Source: an uncultured cyanobacterium
Lineage (GTDB): Bacteria > Cyanobacteriota > Cyanobacteriia > PCC-6307 > Cyanobiaceae
DNA length: 40,496 bases
NCBI GenBank assembly: GCA_903856805.1
Contig: CAIOCZ010000021.1
Coordinates: 1-40,496, forward strand
Reading direction: 5' to 3'
Of this stretch, positions 26,972 through 35,442 are shown piece after piece. Position numbers and translations under genes: made by a program. Each line of letters opens with the position of its first letter. Position 1 is the stretch's first letter. The notes beneath the pieces were generated by a model. That model saw nothing but the letters and a program-made list of their open reading frames with translations. It was not told the origin of the DNA and made no database searches.

Positions 26972-27571
26972 GGCGGTTTCGACCCCGTTCCAGGGCCTGG
27001 CGCAGGCCTGATTTGAGGGAGCGCCAGCGGGAGGGCGGTTGGGGCGTGGTGGACGGCAGGAGCAGGGGCTGGCGCTCAGGCGCCGTGGCCCCATGGCCCC
27101 CCAGGGCATAGAGACGTTGATGGAGTTCGATGTTGTCGGCTAGCAGCTTGCGGTGCTGGGCGAGCACCCCTTCCAGCCGCTGCCGGAATTTGCGCTCGAA
27201 GATTTCCGTGAGGTCTTCGAGCATTTCCTGAAGAACCCGCACCTCTTCCTGGCTGGCCTCGAGTTCGTCGTGCAACCGTTGGGTCGAGGCCGAATGACCA
27301 ATCGACACCCCGGGGTAGGGCACTGAGGGGTGGATCGGCCCGGGGAGGGAATCAAACCGCCAGCGCAGATTCACCGGTGTGGTGCCCAGGCCAGGGGCGA
27401 GGGAGGGTAGGGATGGGGGCACGGCCGGAGGTCGCAGCCGATTCAACTGGTCGTTGAGTTGGGCATTGACGTTGGCTGGCTTGTCACTTGGATCGGCCAT
27501 CAACGCCGCGCCATGGTCATCCACGACTGTACTTCCGTGCCCAAGCCCGTACAAGGGCTTCGTTTGTCACC

Positions 27572-27598
27572 AAAAAAACGGGCTGCCTTAGCAGCCCG
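27572..27598 (-). terminator. Rho-independent terminator after rpsF
   Basis: Perfect 8-base-pair stem (27579-27586 CGGGCTGC with 27591-27598 GCAGCCCG), 4-base loop, then seven T residues on the minus strand (27572-27578). It lies about 40 bases past the rpsF stop. Confidence 0.92.
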
Positions 27599-27640
27599 GG
27601 TCCTGGAACGGATGATTTGGCTTGGTTCCCTACCGCGGGA

Positions 27641-28021
27641 TCAGGCGGGGACAGCCGCCTCGGCGGCCGGTTCGGTGGCAGCGGCGGCTTCCGTGCCGCT
27701 GGTGGGCATGGTGCGCGGTGCCGGCATCGGCCCATCCTGCTTGACGGTGAGGTAGCGGATCACATCCTCGGAAAGGCGCATGGCCCGCTCCAGGGGTGCC
27801 ACCTGCTGGCCGTCACCGTTGTGGTTCAGCTGCACGTAGATGCCCTCGCGGTGCTTAGCGATCGAATAGGCCAGACGGCGCTTGCCGCGCATCTGGCTGT
27901 CGAGCACCTCACCACCGGATTCGATCACCAGATCGCGGTATTTGTTCACGTGCGTTTCGACTTCCTCCTCCGGAATGTCCGGACGAAGGATGTACATGGT
28001 TTCGTAATAGGGCTGCGTCAT
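27641..28021 (-). CDS. rpsF: 30S ribosomal protein S6
   Basis: Small-subunit ribosomal protein that pairs with S18. The 126-residue product begins [20 protein letters not shown] and continues [20 protein letters not shown] and [14 protein letters not shown], with [13 protein letters not shown], the typical S6 fold order. The C-terminal 30 residues are an Ala/Glu/Pro-rich tail, longer than the Escherichia coli protein core. ATG 28021 gives the conserved start. Single-gene unit here with its own terminator; rpsR and rplI are not adjacent. Confidence 0.96.
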   Translation of the reverse strand: MTQPYYETMYILRPDIPEEEVETHVNKYRDLVIESGGEVLDSQMRGKRRLAYSIAKHREGIYVQLNHNGDGQQVAPLERAMRLSEDVIRYLTVKQDGPMPAPRTMPTSGTEAAAATEPAAEAAVPA

Positions 28022-28145
28022 GGTCGCCTGTTGGGGGGACGGTGCCGTCACCGCCGACGGATGGGGTGGATCGGCCAGGGGCTGGGGAGCGTAGGGCCCA
28101 CCAGCGACGGATCCATGAACCTATCGCAACGCTCGTCCCGACCCC

Positions 28146-28613
28146 TCAGAGCAGCTGCATCCGCACCGCTTCCGACACCGTGGGAATGTCCGCCTCTTCA
28201 CCGCGCAGGCACTGGACCACCGCGTAACCGACCAGCAGCAGCACCCCCAGGAACACGGTGTTGGACAGGGTGCGCAGCACCAAGCCGGTGCCGAGCGGGG
28301 CCAGCAGGGTGTCGAAGGCCAGGGTCAGCAGCATCAGCACGATGTCGATCAGGATCGCCTGGAGCACGTTGAAACGGATCAGGTACGGCACCTGTGGGTT
28401 GCGGGCCACCGCCAGGAACAGCACGAAGAACACCAGCAAGCTGCCAAAGGGAATGGCCTGCTGCAGGGTCATCAGGGGCAGGGCCGGCAGGGCGGTCCAG
28501 TTCAGGACCGGGAACTGGCTGAACAGCCAGCGGCCATAGGGCAGGGCGTCGGACCAGGGCAACAGATAGGCCAGGGCCGCCAGCAACCGCTGCCAGAACG
28601 GGGGGCCTTGCAT
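28146..28613 (-). CDS. Tic20-family membrane protein
   Basis: A 155-residue protein with four predicted membrane helices. The beginning WQRLLAALAYLLPWSDALPYG, the segment QVPYLIRFNVLQAILIDIV and a final helix VFLGVLLLVGYAVVQCLRG match the cyanobacterial relatives of the chloroplast import protein Tic20. In cyanobacteria the role is not well settled. ATG 28613 is used (TTG 28625 is an alternative). It follows aroE by 25 bases on the same strand and precedes rpsF by 124 bases without a clear terminator. Confidence 0.88.
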   Translation of the reverse strand: MQGPPFWQRLLAALAYLLPWSDALPYGRWLFSQFPVLNWTALPALPLMTLQQAIPFGSLLVFFVLFLAVARNPQVPYLIRFNVLQAILIDIVLMLLTLAFDTLLAPLGTGLVLRTLSNTVFLGVLLLVGYAVVQCLRGEEADIPTVSEAVRMQLL

Positions 28614-28638
28614 GGAGGGGGACAACTAAGGGGTGATC

Positions 28639-29571
28639 TCACGCTAGGGCGCCGGTCAGGGCCGCCAGGGCGGCGCGGCGCATGGCGTCCACCGGCACCT
28701 CGCTCAGGCCACTCCACAGGCGCAGGGCGGCGGCCCCTTGGTGCACCAGCATCTCCAAGCCATCGATGCCGTGGCAGCCCTGGTCGGTGGCACGGCGCAG
28801 CAGGGTGGTGGGCCGTGGCGTGTAGATCAGGTCGTAGACGGTGCAACCGGGCCGGAGCCGCTCCAGTTCCGCCGGGGTCAGGGGCAGGCGCTCCACCGCC
28901 GTCGGATCGCCCGTGGAGGCCATCCCCACCGGGGTGGTGTTCACCACCAGGTCGGCGCTAGCTAGGGCCTCCGCCAGGGGGGCCTCCCCCAGGCTGGACT
29001 CTGGCGCGCCCCAGGCCAGTCCCGTCAGTCCTTCGGCCCAGGCGCCACAGTCCGCCAGGAAGGTCCGCAGCCGCTGGCCATCTCGGCCCACCACCGTCAG
29101 CCGCGCCAGCCCCAGCTCAGCCAGGCCGGCCACCACGGCCCGGGCACTGCCGCCGCAGCCCAGCACCAGGGCCTGGCCGCCCCGCCAGCGCTGGGGATCC
29201 GGCGTCCGCAGCGGGGTCAGGAACCCCTCCACATCGGTGTTGGTGCCATACCAGCCGCCCTGGGGGCGGCGCACCAGGGTGTTCACGGCGCCCAGCCGCT
29301 CCGCCAGGGGGCTGAGCTCGGCCGCCAGGGCGGCCACGGCCTGCTTATGGGGAAGGGTCACGTTGAGGCCGCGGCAATCGAGGGCCTCCAGGGCCGTCAA
29401 CACCGTGGCCAGGGCGGTGGCGGGGGTGGGCAGGGCCAGGTAGGCCCAGTCGAGACCGAGCTCCCGCAGGGCGGCGTTGTGCATCGCCGGCGAGAGGGAA
29501 TGGCGTACCGGATCGCCGAGGACCCCCACCAGGGCGGTGAGGCCGGAGAGCGGGCGGGCAGGGCTGGTCAT
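28639..29571 (-). CDS. aroE: Shikimate dehydrogenase
   Basis: NADPH-dependent reduction of 3-dehydroshikimate to shikimate in aromatic amino-acid synthesis. The 310-residue product shows GDPVRHSLSPAMHNAAL (substrate serines), NVTLPHKQAV (catalytic lysine), YGTNTDVEGF (catalytic aspartate), the NADP loop VLGCGGSARAVVAGL, NTTPVGM and GLEMLVHQGAAALRLWSG. Slightly longer than the Escherichia coli enzyme. Start ATG 29571. It is divergent from dnaK across 152 bases and upstream of tic20. Confidence 0.96.
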   Translation of the reverse strand: MTSPARPLSGLTALVGVLGDPVRHSLSPAMHNAALRELGLDWAYLALPTPATALATVLTALEALDCRGLNVTLPHKQAVAALAAELSPLAERLGAVNTLVRRPQGGWYGTNTDVEGFLTPLRTPDPQRWRGGQALVLGCGGSARAVVAGLAELGLARLTVVGRDGQRLRTFLADCGAWAEGLTGLAWGAPESSLGEAPLAEALASADLVVNTTPVGMASTGDPTAVERLPLTPAELERLRPGCTVYDLIYTPRPTTLLRRATDQGCHGIDGLEMLVHQGAAALRLWSGLSEVPVDAMRRAALAALTGALA

Positions 29572-29708
29572 GGGGGCAACGGGGCGCTGGCGCGCGGTGG
29601 ATTCAGGGCGGATGGAGCGGGACCGGACCGCTCCGGTTCGGGAACCACGCCTCGCCGGGGGAGAGGGGGCCTGCGGAAGATGCTCTCAGTCCGATTTTCA
29701 TCCACTCC

Positions 29709-29715
29709 AGGAGGT
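29709..29715 (+). promoter_or_regulatory. Strong Shine-Dalgarno site of dnaK
   Basis: AGGAGGT lies 8 bases before ATG 29724, a near-perfect complement to the 16S tail and the strongest ribosome site in the window. Upstream, GGTTC/GAACC (29635-29646) and GAGCGG/CCGCTC (29615-29633) form small inverted repeats; neither resembles the CIRCE element of HrcA-controlled heat-shock genes. Confidence 0.75.
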
Positions 29716-29723
29716 GGTAATCC

Positions 29724-31634
29724 ATGGGAAAGGTCGTCGGTATTGACCTCGGCACCACGAACAGCTGCGTCGCCGTGATGGAGGGTGGCAAGCCCACGGT
29801 CATCGCTAACGCTGAGGGGTTCCGCACGACCCCCTCGGTTGTGGCTTACACCAAAAATCAGGACAAGTTGGTCGGTCAGATCGCCAAACGGCAGGCGGTC
29901 ATGAACCCTGAGAACACCTTCTATTCCGTCAAGCGTTTCATCGGTCGTCGGGTCGATGAGGTGAATGAGGAGTCGAAGGAAGTTAGCTATTCCGTTGAAA
30001 AAGCTGGCTCCAACGTCAAGATCAAATCACCGGTGCTGAACAAGCAGTTCGCCCCCGAGGAGATCTCCGCTGAGGTGCTGCGGAAGTTGGCTGCTGATGC
30101 CGGCAAGTATCTGGGCGAAACCGTGACCCAGGCCGTGATCACGGTTCCCGCCTACTTCAACGATTCCCAGCGCCAAGCCACCAAAGATGCCGGCAAGATC
30201 GCCGGCCTTGAGGTGTTGCGCATCATCAACGAGCCCACCGCCGCCGCCCTGGCCTACGGCCTCGATAAAAAGAGCAATGAGCGCATCCTGGTGTTCGACC
30301 TAGGGGGCGGCACCTTCGACGTGTCCGTGCTTGAGGTGGGCGATGGGGTGTTCGAGGTGCTCTCCACCTCGGGCGATACCCACCTGGGCGGCGATGACTT
30401 CGACAAGGTGATCGTCGATTATCTGGCCGATAGCTTCAAGTCCAACGAGGGCATTGATCTCCGTCAGGACAAGCAGGCCCTGCAACGGCTCACCGAGGCG
30501 GCCGAGAAGGCCAAGATCGAACTCTCCAGTGCTACCGAGAGCCAGATCAATCTGCCCTTCATCACCGCGACGCCGGAGGGTCCGAAGCACCTCGATGTCA
30601 CCCTGAAACTGGCCGATTTCGAAAAGCTGGCCAGCAAGCTGATCGACCGTTGCCGGGTGCCGGTGGAGCAGGCCCTTAAGGACGCCAAGCTCTCCACCAG
30701 CGAGCTCGATGAGGTCGTGATGGTGGGGGGCTCCACCCGCATCCCCGCCGTGCTCAAGCTGGTCAAGGATGTCACCGGCAAGGATCCCAACCAGACGGTG
30801 AACCCCGATGAAGTGGTGGCCGTCGGGGCGGCCATCCAGGGCGGCGTGCTGGCTGGTGAGGTCAAGGACATCCTGCTGCTGGATGTCACCCCCCTCTCCC
30901 TGGGGGTGGAAACCCTGGGCGGAGTGATGACCAAGATGATTGGTCGCAACACCACCATCCCCACCAAGAAAACGGAGGTGTATTCCACCGCCGTGGATGG
31001 TCAAACCAACGTGGAAATTCACGTGCTCCAAGGGGAGCGCGAGATGGCCAGCGACAACAAGAGTCTGGGCACCTTCCGCCTCGATGGCATTCCCCCCTCC
31101 CCCCGTGGTGTGCCTCAGATCGAGGTGACCTTCGATATCGATGCCAACGGCATCCTCAGCGTCAACGCCAAGGACAAGGGCAGCGGCAAGGAGCAGAGCA
31201 TCTCGATCACGGGTGCCTCCACCCTCAGCGACACTGAGGTGGACAAGATGGTGCGGGATGCCGAGGCCAATTCCGCCGCCGACAAGGAGAGGCGCGAGAA
31301 GATTGATCTCAAGAATCAGGCCGAAACCCTGATCTATCAATCCGAGAAGCAACTCTCTGAGCTGGGCGACAAGGTGGGGGCCGAGGACAAGGCCAAGGTG
31401 GAGGGCTTCGTCAAGGAGCTCAAGCTGGCCGTCGAAAAGGACGACAGCGCCACGATCAAGACCACCCTGGAACAGCTGCAGCAGGCCCTCTATGCCGCCG
31501 GTGCCGCGGTGTACCAGCAGGCGGGTGCTGAGGGGGCCGGTGCGGCTCCGGGCGGCAACGGCAACGGCTCCTCCGCCGGTGCCTCCAGCTCGGCCGAGGA
31601 CGTGATCGACGCCGAATTCACCGAGAGCAAGTGA
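29724..31634 (+). CDS. dnaK: Chaperone DnaK (Hsp70)
   Basis: ATP-driven Hsp70 chaperone that works with DnaJ and GrpE. The 636-residue product has the signatures [19 protein letters not shown] (residues 3-21), [19 protein letters not shown] (about 191-209) and [17 protein letters not shown] (about 332-348), the linker with [11 protein letters not shown] and the Gly/Ser-rich tail ending [11 protein letters not shown]. Length is normal. It has a very strong ribosome site and a terminator. Cyanobacteria usually have several dnaK copies; the EEKR-type conserved C-terminus DVIDAEF suggests the canonical DnaK2-like housekeeping form, but this is inference. dnaJ and grpE are not next to it. Confidence 0.97.
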   Translation: MGKVVGIDLGTTNSCVAVMEGGKPTVIANAEGFRTTPSVVAYTKNQDKLVGQIAKRQAVMNPENTFYSVKRFIGRRVDEVNEESKEVSYSVEKAGSNVKIKSPVLNKQFAPEEISAEVLRKLAADAGKYLGETVTQAVITVPAYFNDSQRQATKDAGKIAGLEVLRIINEPTAAALAYGLDKKSNERILVFDLGGGTFDVSVLEVGDGVFEVLSTSGDTHLGGDDFDKVIVDYLADSFKSNEGIDLRQDKQALQRLTEAAEKAKIELSSATESQINLPFITATPEGPKHLDVTLKLADFEKLASKLIDRCRVPVEQALKDAKLSTSELDEVVMVGGSTRIPAVLKLVKDVTGKDPNQTVNPDEVVAVGAAIQGGVLAGEVKDILLLDVTPLSLGVETLGGVMTKMIGRNTTIPTKKTEVYSTAVDGQTNVEIHVLQGEREMASDNKSLGTFRLDGIPPSPRGVPQIEVTFDIDANGILSVNAKDKGSGKEQSISITGASTLSDTEVDKMVRDAEANSAADKERREKIDLKNQAETLIYQSEKQLSELGDKVGAEDKAKVEGFVKELKLAVEKDDSATIKTTLEQLQQALYAAGAAVYQQAGAEGAGAAPGGNGNGSSAGASSSAEDVIDAEFTESK

Positions 31635-31663
31635 GGCCGGGGGCCCTGGCCCCCATTCACCAC

Positions 31664-31691
31664 AAAGGGCCCCCGACAGGGGGCCTTTTTT
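31664..31691 (+). terminator. Rho-independent terminator after dnaK
   Basis: Seven-base-pair stem (31668-31674 GGCCCCC with 31679-31685 GGGGGCC), loop GACA, followed by six T residues (31686-31691), 30 bases past the dnaK stop. An A-run on the other side could let it also work weakly for pstS. Confidence 0.9.
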
Positions 31692-31737
31692 AATGGAGGG
31701 GAACGGTTCTGAACCCGTTCCCCGGCCAGCTGGGGCC

Positions 31738-32727
31738 TTACTTGCTCAGCCCCTGAACCGCCGTGCGACCCAGGCTCAGCACCGCCTCCGGCAGGGGCAC
31801 GTAGCTCAGGGGGCCGGCTCCTTCCTGGGCTTTCGCCGAGAGGGTGTAGTCAAACAACTTTTGGAGTCCCTCCAGCTTGGTGCCATTGCCCGTTTTGTAG
31901 AGCAGGACCCAGGAGAAACTGACGATGGGATAGCCGGCTTTGGGATTGGGGTCGCTGCCGATCAGGTCCGGGCCCAGATCAATCGACGCCAGGGCCGCCG
32001 CTGCGGCGTCCGGGGTGGGCTTGAGGACTTGGCCACTGGCATTGGTGAGGGCCGCGGCTTGTAGGGGCTCGCGCACATAGGCGGTTTCCACGTAGCCAAT
32101 ACCACCATCCAATTTGGTCAGCTGGGCGGCCACCCCCTCATTGCCCTTCGCCCCCACGCCCGTGGGCCAATTCAGGGTTTTGCCCTGGCCGGGGCCGTTC
32201 TTCCATTCGGGACTGATGGCGGCGAGGTGGGCGCTGAAATTGGCGGTGGTGCCGGAACCATCCGAGCGGAAGACCACCTTGATCGGCTTGGCAGCACAGC
32301 CCAGGGCGCTGTAGTCCTTGATTTTGCCAAGGAAGATGTCGGTCAGTTGACCCTGGTTGAGCTTGAGATCGCAGCCTTTGTGGTTGTAAGCAACGGCGAT
32401 GGCGCCTGCGGTCATCGGCACCTGCACCACGCCCTTGGTCACCTTGCTCACCTCCTCGGCCTTCATCGGCACGTCGGTGGCGCCGAAGTCAACGGTGCCC
32501 GCCATGAACTGGCGCACTCCCGCCCCGGATCCCACGGATTGATAGTTCACCCGCACCCCCTGGCTGGACAGCTCCTGGAACCAGCGCTGGTAGATGGAGG
32601 CGGGGAAGGAGGCTCCAGCGCCGTTAAGGGTGGTGCTGCCGCCGCCGCAACTGCTCAGCAGTAGGGCGCTGCCACTGACGGCAAGGGCGATGGTGGAGCG
32701 GCGCAGGCGGGGTGTCTGGCGAGCCAT
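31738..32727 (-). CDS. pstS: Phosphate ABC transporter substrate-binding lipoprotein PstS
   Basis: High-affinity phosphate-binding protein of the Pst importer. The 329-residue product has a lipoprotein signal with lipobox LLSSC (Cys 27). Ligand-binding marks are GAGASFPASIYQRW, SVGSGAGVRQFMAGTVDFGATDVPM and RSDGSGTTANFSAHL, followed by GNEGVAAQL and GGIGYVE. pstC, pstA and pstB are not adjacent, as is common for extra pstS copies in picocyanobacteria. It starts 18 bases after the stop of the FAD-oxidase gene, so either it is co-transcribed or its promoter lies in the 3' end of that gene, where TTGACC occurs on the minus strand around 32758-32763. No clear Pho box was seen. Confidence 0.95.
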   Translation of the reverse strand: MARQTPRLRRSTIALAVSGSALLLSSCGGGSTTLNGAGASFPASIYQRWFQELSSQGVRVNYQSVGSGAGVRQFMAGTVDFGATDVPMKAEEVSKVTKGVVQVPMTAGAIAVAYNHKGCDLKLNQGQLTDIFLGKIKDYSALGCAAKPIKVVFRSDGSGTTANFSAHLAAISPEWKNGPGQGKTLNWPTGVGAKGNEGVAAQLTKLDGGIGYVETAYVREPLQAAALTNASGQVLKPTPDAAAAALASIDLGPDLIGSDPNPKAGYPIVSFSWVLLYKTGNGTKLEGLQKLFDYTLSAKAQEGAGPLSYVPLPEAVLSLGRTAVQGLSK

Positions 32728-32745
32728 GGGGATCGGTGATCGTCG

Positions 32746-33888
32746 TTACATATTGGGGTCAAAAGGCATGGCTTGGCTGCATCGCGGCTTACCTTCCACC
32801 TGCTCCACCGCCCATGTAGCGCTGGCCGGGGCCAGCAGCACCCCATTGCGGTAGTGGCCCCCCGCCAGCAGCAGCCCTGGGGCGATCGGCTCCAGCAGGG
32901 GCGCCGGCCGCCCGTCGGGGCGGGCGCGCAGACCCTGCCAGTGCGCCACCGGCACGGCGGCCTTGAGCCAGGCGGGGGCGTGGCCGCCAAGGCTGCGCAG
33001 CGGATCCAGGGCGGCGCCATCGGCCTCGCGGCCCGGTTCGAGCGTGGCCCCCAGCCACAGCCGCCGCCCCCCGGGACGATCCGGGCGGGGGATCAGGTTG
33101 ATGCCCTCCCACACCACGGCCCCCGGCCATGGCCGCCAGCCGTTGGCGGGCTCTGCCGGCAGCTCCAGCTCCAGGGCCTGCCCCAGCACCGGCTGCATCG
33201 GCCAGGTGGTTGCCAGGGTGCCGCCATCGCCAAGCCTGGCCAGCAGCGCGGGGGTGGCGGCACCGGCGGCCAGCACCACCCACTCCGCTTCAGCAACATG
33301 ACCGGCTTCGCCCTGCAGTCGCCAGCCGCCCGCTGCTCCTGTCAGGGGCTCCAGGGCCACGGCCCTGTCCGCCAGCTGCCCCAGGCCGGCGGCGTTGGCA
33401 TCGGCGAGCAGGGCGTCCAGGGCCTGGCCGGGATCAAGTTGGCCGTCGTCGGGGGAGAACAGCCCCCCCAGGGCCGCGGCCGGCACGACCGGGTCCAGCT
33501 CCGCCACCCGCTCGCGGCTCCACAGCTCCAGGGGCAGGCCGCGCCGCTGCCGTTCCAGGGCCAGCCGTTGCTGGTGCTCCAGTTGGTTGCCGCTGGCGGC
33601 CAGCATCAGCAGGCCAGGGCGATAGGCGATCGGATAGCCGCGGCGGGCGAGGTCGGCCCGCCAGCTCCGCCAGAGGGCCAGGCTCTGTTGCCGCAGCCGC
33701 CAGCCCCTGCCGCTGCCCCGATGGGCCACCTGCCCCATCAACACCCCCAGGGCCGCCCGGCTGCCGTTGCGCAACATTGCGTCGGGTGGTCCGGCCAGGG
33801 CCGGATCCACCAGCAGCACCCGGTGGCCGCGGCGCTGCAGCAGCCAGGCGCAGGCCACGCCAACAAGCCCTGCCCCCAGCACCATCAC
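32746..33888 (-). CDS. FAD-dependent glycine/D-amino-acid oxidase-like protein
   Basis: A DAO-family flavoenzyme of about 380 residues. The Rossmann FAD motif VLGAGLVGVACAWLLQRRG lies at residues 3-21, followed by VLLVDP. Further family marks are the YRPGLLMLAAS strand, ELDPVVPAAALGGLFSPDDG, WVVLAAGAATPALL and the closing motif GLLLAGGHYRNGVLLAP. It could be the ThiO glycine oxidase of thiamine synthesis, but other thi genes are absent here, so the symbol is withheld. Start is GTG 33888 followed at once by ATG 33885; the frame is open upstream into psbQ, and a few residues more at the N-terminus are possible. The last about 15 residues after ATWAVEQVEG look unconserved. It lies between psbQ and pstS on the same strand. 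Confidence 0.85.
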   Translation of the reverse strand: MMVLGAGLVGVACAWLLQRRGHRVLLVDPALAGPPDAMLRNGSRAALGVLMGQVAHRGSGRGWRLRQQSLALWRSWRADLARRGYPIAYRPGLLMLAASGNQLEHQQRLALERQRRGLPLELWSRERVAELDPVVPAAALGGLFSPDDGQLDPGQALDALLADANAAGLGQLADRAVALEPLTGAAGGWRLQGEAGHVAEAEWVVLAAGAATPALLARLGDGGTLATTWPMQPVLGQALELELPAEPANGWRPWPGAVVWEGINLIPRPDRPGGRRLWLGATLEPGREADGAALDPLRSLGGHAPAWLKAAVPVAHWQGLRARPDGRPAPLLEPIAPGLLLAGGHYRNGVLLAPASATWAVEQVEGKPRCSQAMPFDPNM

Positions 33889-33908
33889 CGTGCGGGGAGC
33901 AGTGGTGG

Positions 33909-34406
33909 TCAGACCTGCTTGAGGGCCACTTTCACGGACTCGGGCAGCACCTGGGCGTACTTGCCGAAGCCGCTGGCCACCTTGATGTACGACTTGCGCA
34001 GGTTGTCGCCGTCCTGGAGACGGGCGGCTTCATCCAGCTCGGCCATGGCGGTTTTGAGCTGGGTGGCCAGGGCATTCGCTTCGGGGCGCTCGACCGCTGG
34101 CAGCAACTTGTTGATGTACAGCATCTCGCGGCCCACTTCCTGCATGGGGCCGTGGATCAGGTTGCGGGTGAAGGTCCAGTCGCGGGCATTCACCAGGGCA
34201 GCCAGCTCGGGCAGCCGATCCCGGGCGGAGAGGAAGCCCTCGGCCTGGCGGGTGATGGTGGCCAGATCTTCCGGGCTGATGCCCGGAACCTTGGCCTGGG
34301 CACCGCCGCAGGCGGCCAGGGAAACGCTCAGGACCACCACCAGGGCCACCATCACCAGCCGGCGCAGGCTGTGGACCAGGGTGGAGAGGGTCGACGCAAC
34401 GGCCAT
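33909..34406 (-). CDS. psbQ: Photosystem II protein PsbQ (CyanoQ lipoprotein)
   Basis: Lumenal extrinsic subunit that stabilises the oxygen-evolving side of photosystem II. The 165-residue product has a lipoprotein signal with lipobox SLAAC (Cys 33) and then a helical bundle: EDLATITRQAEGFLSARDRL, LAALVNARDWTFTRNLIHGP, MQEVGREMLYINKLLP and YIKVASGFGKYAQVLP, the PsbQ pattern. This is firm evidence for an oxygenic cyanobacterium. Start ATG 34406. It is divergent from purU (131 bases) and lies upstream of the FAD-oxidase gene with a 20-base gap. Confidence 0.92.
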   Translation of the reverse strand: MAVASTLSTLVHSLRRLVMVALVVVLSVSLAACGGAQAKVPGISPEDLATITRQAEGFLSARDRLPELAALVNARDWTFTRNLIHGPMQEVGREMLYINKLLPAVERPEANALATQLKTAMAELDEAARLQDGDNLRKSYIKVASGFGKYAQVLPESVKVALKQV

Positions 34407-34537
34407 GGGGCTCTGTGGCGAGGCAGGAGGCCCGAATCTATCGGCGGATGCCGCCGTTGCTGTTCTGGGATGGGGGCGCTGTAACCCTGTGCCATGGCCG
34501 CCCCGCTCGGCACAATGCGGACCAAGGTGTTGGCGCC

Positions 34538-35407
34538 ATGCGTTCTCCCACGGCCATCCTGCAGCTGATTTGCCCGGACCGGCCCGCTCTGGTGAGTGAG
34601 CTGTCCGGTTGGGTGGCGGCTAACGGGGGCAATATTCGCCACGCGGATCACCACACCGATGCGGATGCTGGGCTGTTCCTGAGTCGGATCGAGTGGGAGC
34701 TGGAGGGTTTCGGCCTGCCGCGGGAGGCGATTGCGCCGGCCGTGCGTGCCCTGGCCACCCGCCTCGGCGGCGAGGGGCAGCTCCATCTCTCCGATGTCAC
34801 CACCACCGCGGCGATTTTCGTGAGTCGCCAGGACCATGCCTTGGTGGATCTGCTCTGGCGCACCCGCGCGGGAGAACTGCCGATGCGGGTGCCGTTGGTG
34901 GTGGCCAATCATCCCCAGCTTCAGGCGGTGGCCGAGGGCTTCGGCGCCCGTTTCGTCCATGTGCCGATTGGTCCGGACAATCGGGCCGAGGCGGAGGACA
35001 GGCAGCTGGAGCTCCTGGCCGAGCACGGCATTGAGTTGGTGGTGTTGGCCAAGTACATGCAGGTGGTGACCCCCCGTTTTCTGGAGCGGGTCAACGCCGG
35101 CGGGCCCCACCGGGTGATCAACATCCATCACTCCTTCCTGCCCGCCTTCCAGGGGGCCCAGCCCTACCACCGGGCCTGGGAGCGGGGCGTGAAGCTGATC
35201 GGCGCCACCGCCCACTACGTCACCGAGGAGCTGGATGCGGGGCCGATCATCGAGCAGGCCACCGTGCATGTGAGCCATCGCGATGAGGTGGACGACCTGA
35301 TCCGCAAGGGTCGGGACACCGAACGGCTGGCCCTCTCCCGGGCCGTGCGCCTGCATCTTCGTCGCCAGGTGATGGTTTACCGCGGTCGAACGGCGGTGTT
35401 TGATTGA
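34538..35407 (+). CDS. purU: Formyltetrahydrofolate deformylase
   Basis: Hydrolyses 10-formyl-tetrahydrofolate to tetrahydrofolate and formate. The 289-residue product has an N-terminal ACT domain (about 1-85; ILQLICPDRPALVSELSGWV, NGGNIRHADHHTD) and a C-terminal formyltransferase-like domain with VVLAKYMQVVTPRFLERV, NIHHSFLPAFQGAQPYHRAW, GVKLIGATAHYVTEELDAGP and the active-site Asn/His/Asp set, including VINIHH and the D of ELDAGP. Start ATG 34538; the frame is open upstream but unconserved. The formate formed could supply PurT in this genome. The following membrane-protein gene begins 35 bases downstream. Confidence 0.96.
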   Translation: MRSPTAILQLICPDRPALVSELSGWVAANGGNIRHADHHTDADAGLFLSRIEWELEGFGLPREAIAPAVRALATRLGGEGQLHLSDVTTTAAIFVSRQDHALVDLLWRTRAGELPMRVPLVVANHPQLQAVAEGFGARFVHVPIGPDNRAEAEDRQLELLAEHGIELVVLAKYMQVVTPRFLERVNAGGPHRVINIHHSFLPAFQGAQPYHRAWERGVKLIGATAHYVTEELDAGPIIEQATVHVSHRDEVDDLIRKGRDTERLALSRAVRLHLRRQVMVYRGRTAVFD

Positions 35408-35442
35408 GGCTTCTCGGCGGGCGTGGCTCGCACGGTCTGCGG

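Noticed and set aside
29615-29646. Inverted repeats before dnaK as a heat-shock operator
   Set aside because: They do not match the CIRCE consensus and are short enough to be chance in GC-rich DNA.
30300-31352. 350-codon minus-strand ORF opposite dnaK
   Set aside because: Frame shadow of the highly conserved dnaK; no family motif.
32773-34599. 608-codon plus-strand ORF
   Set aside because: Runs antisense across the FAD oxidase and psbQ genes; composition-driven.
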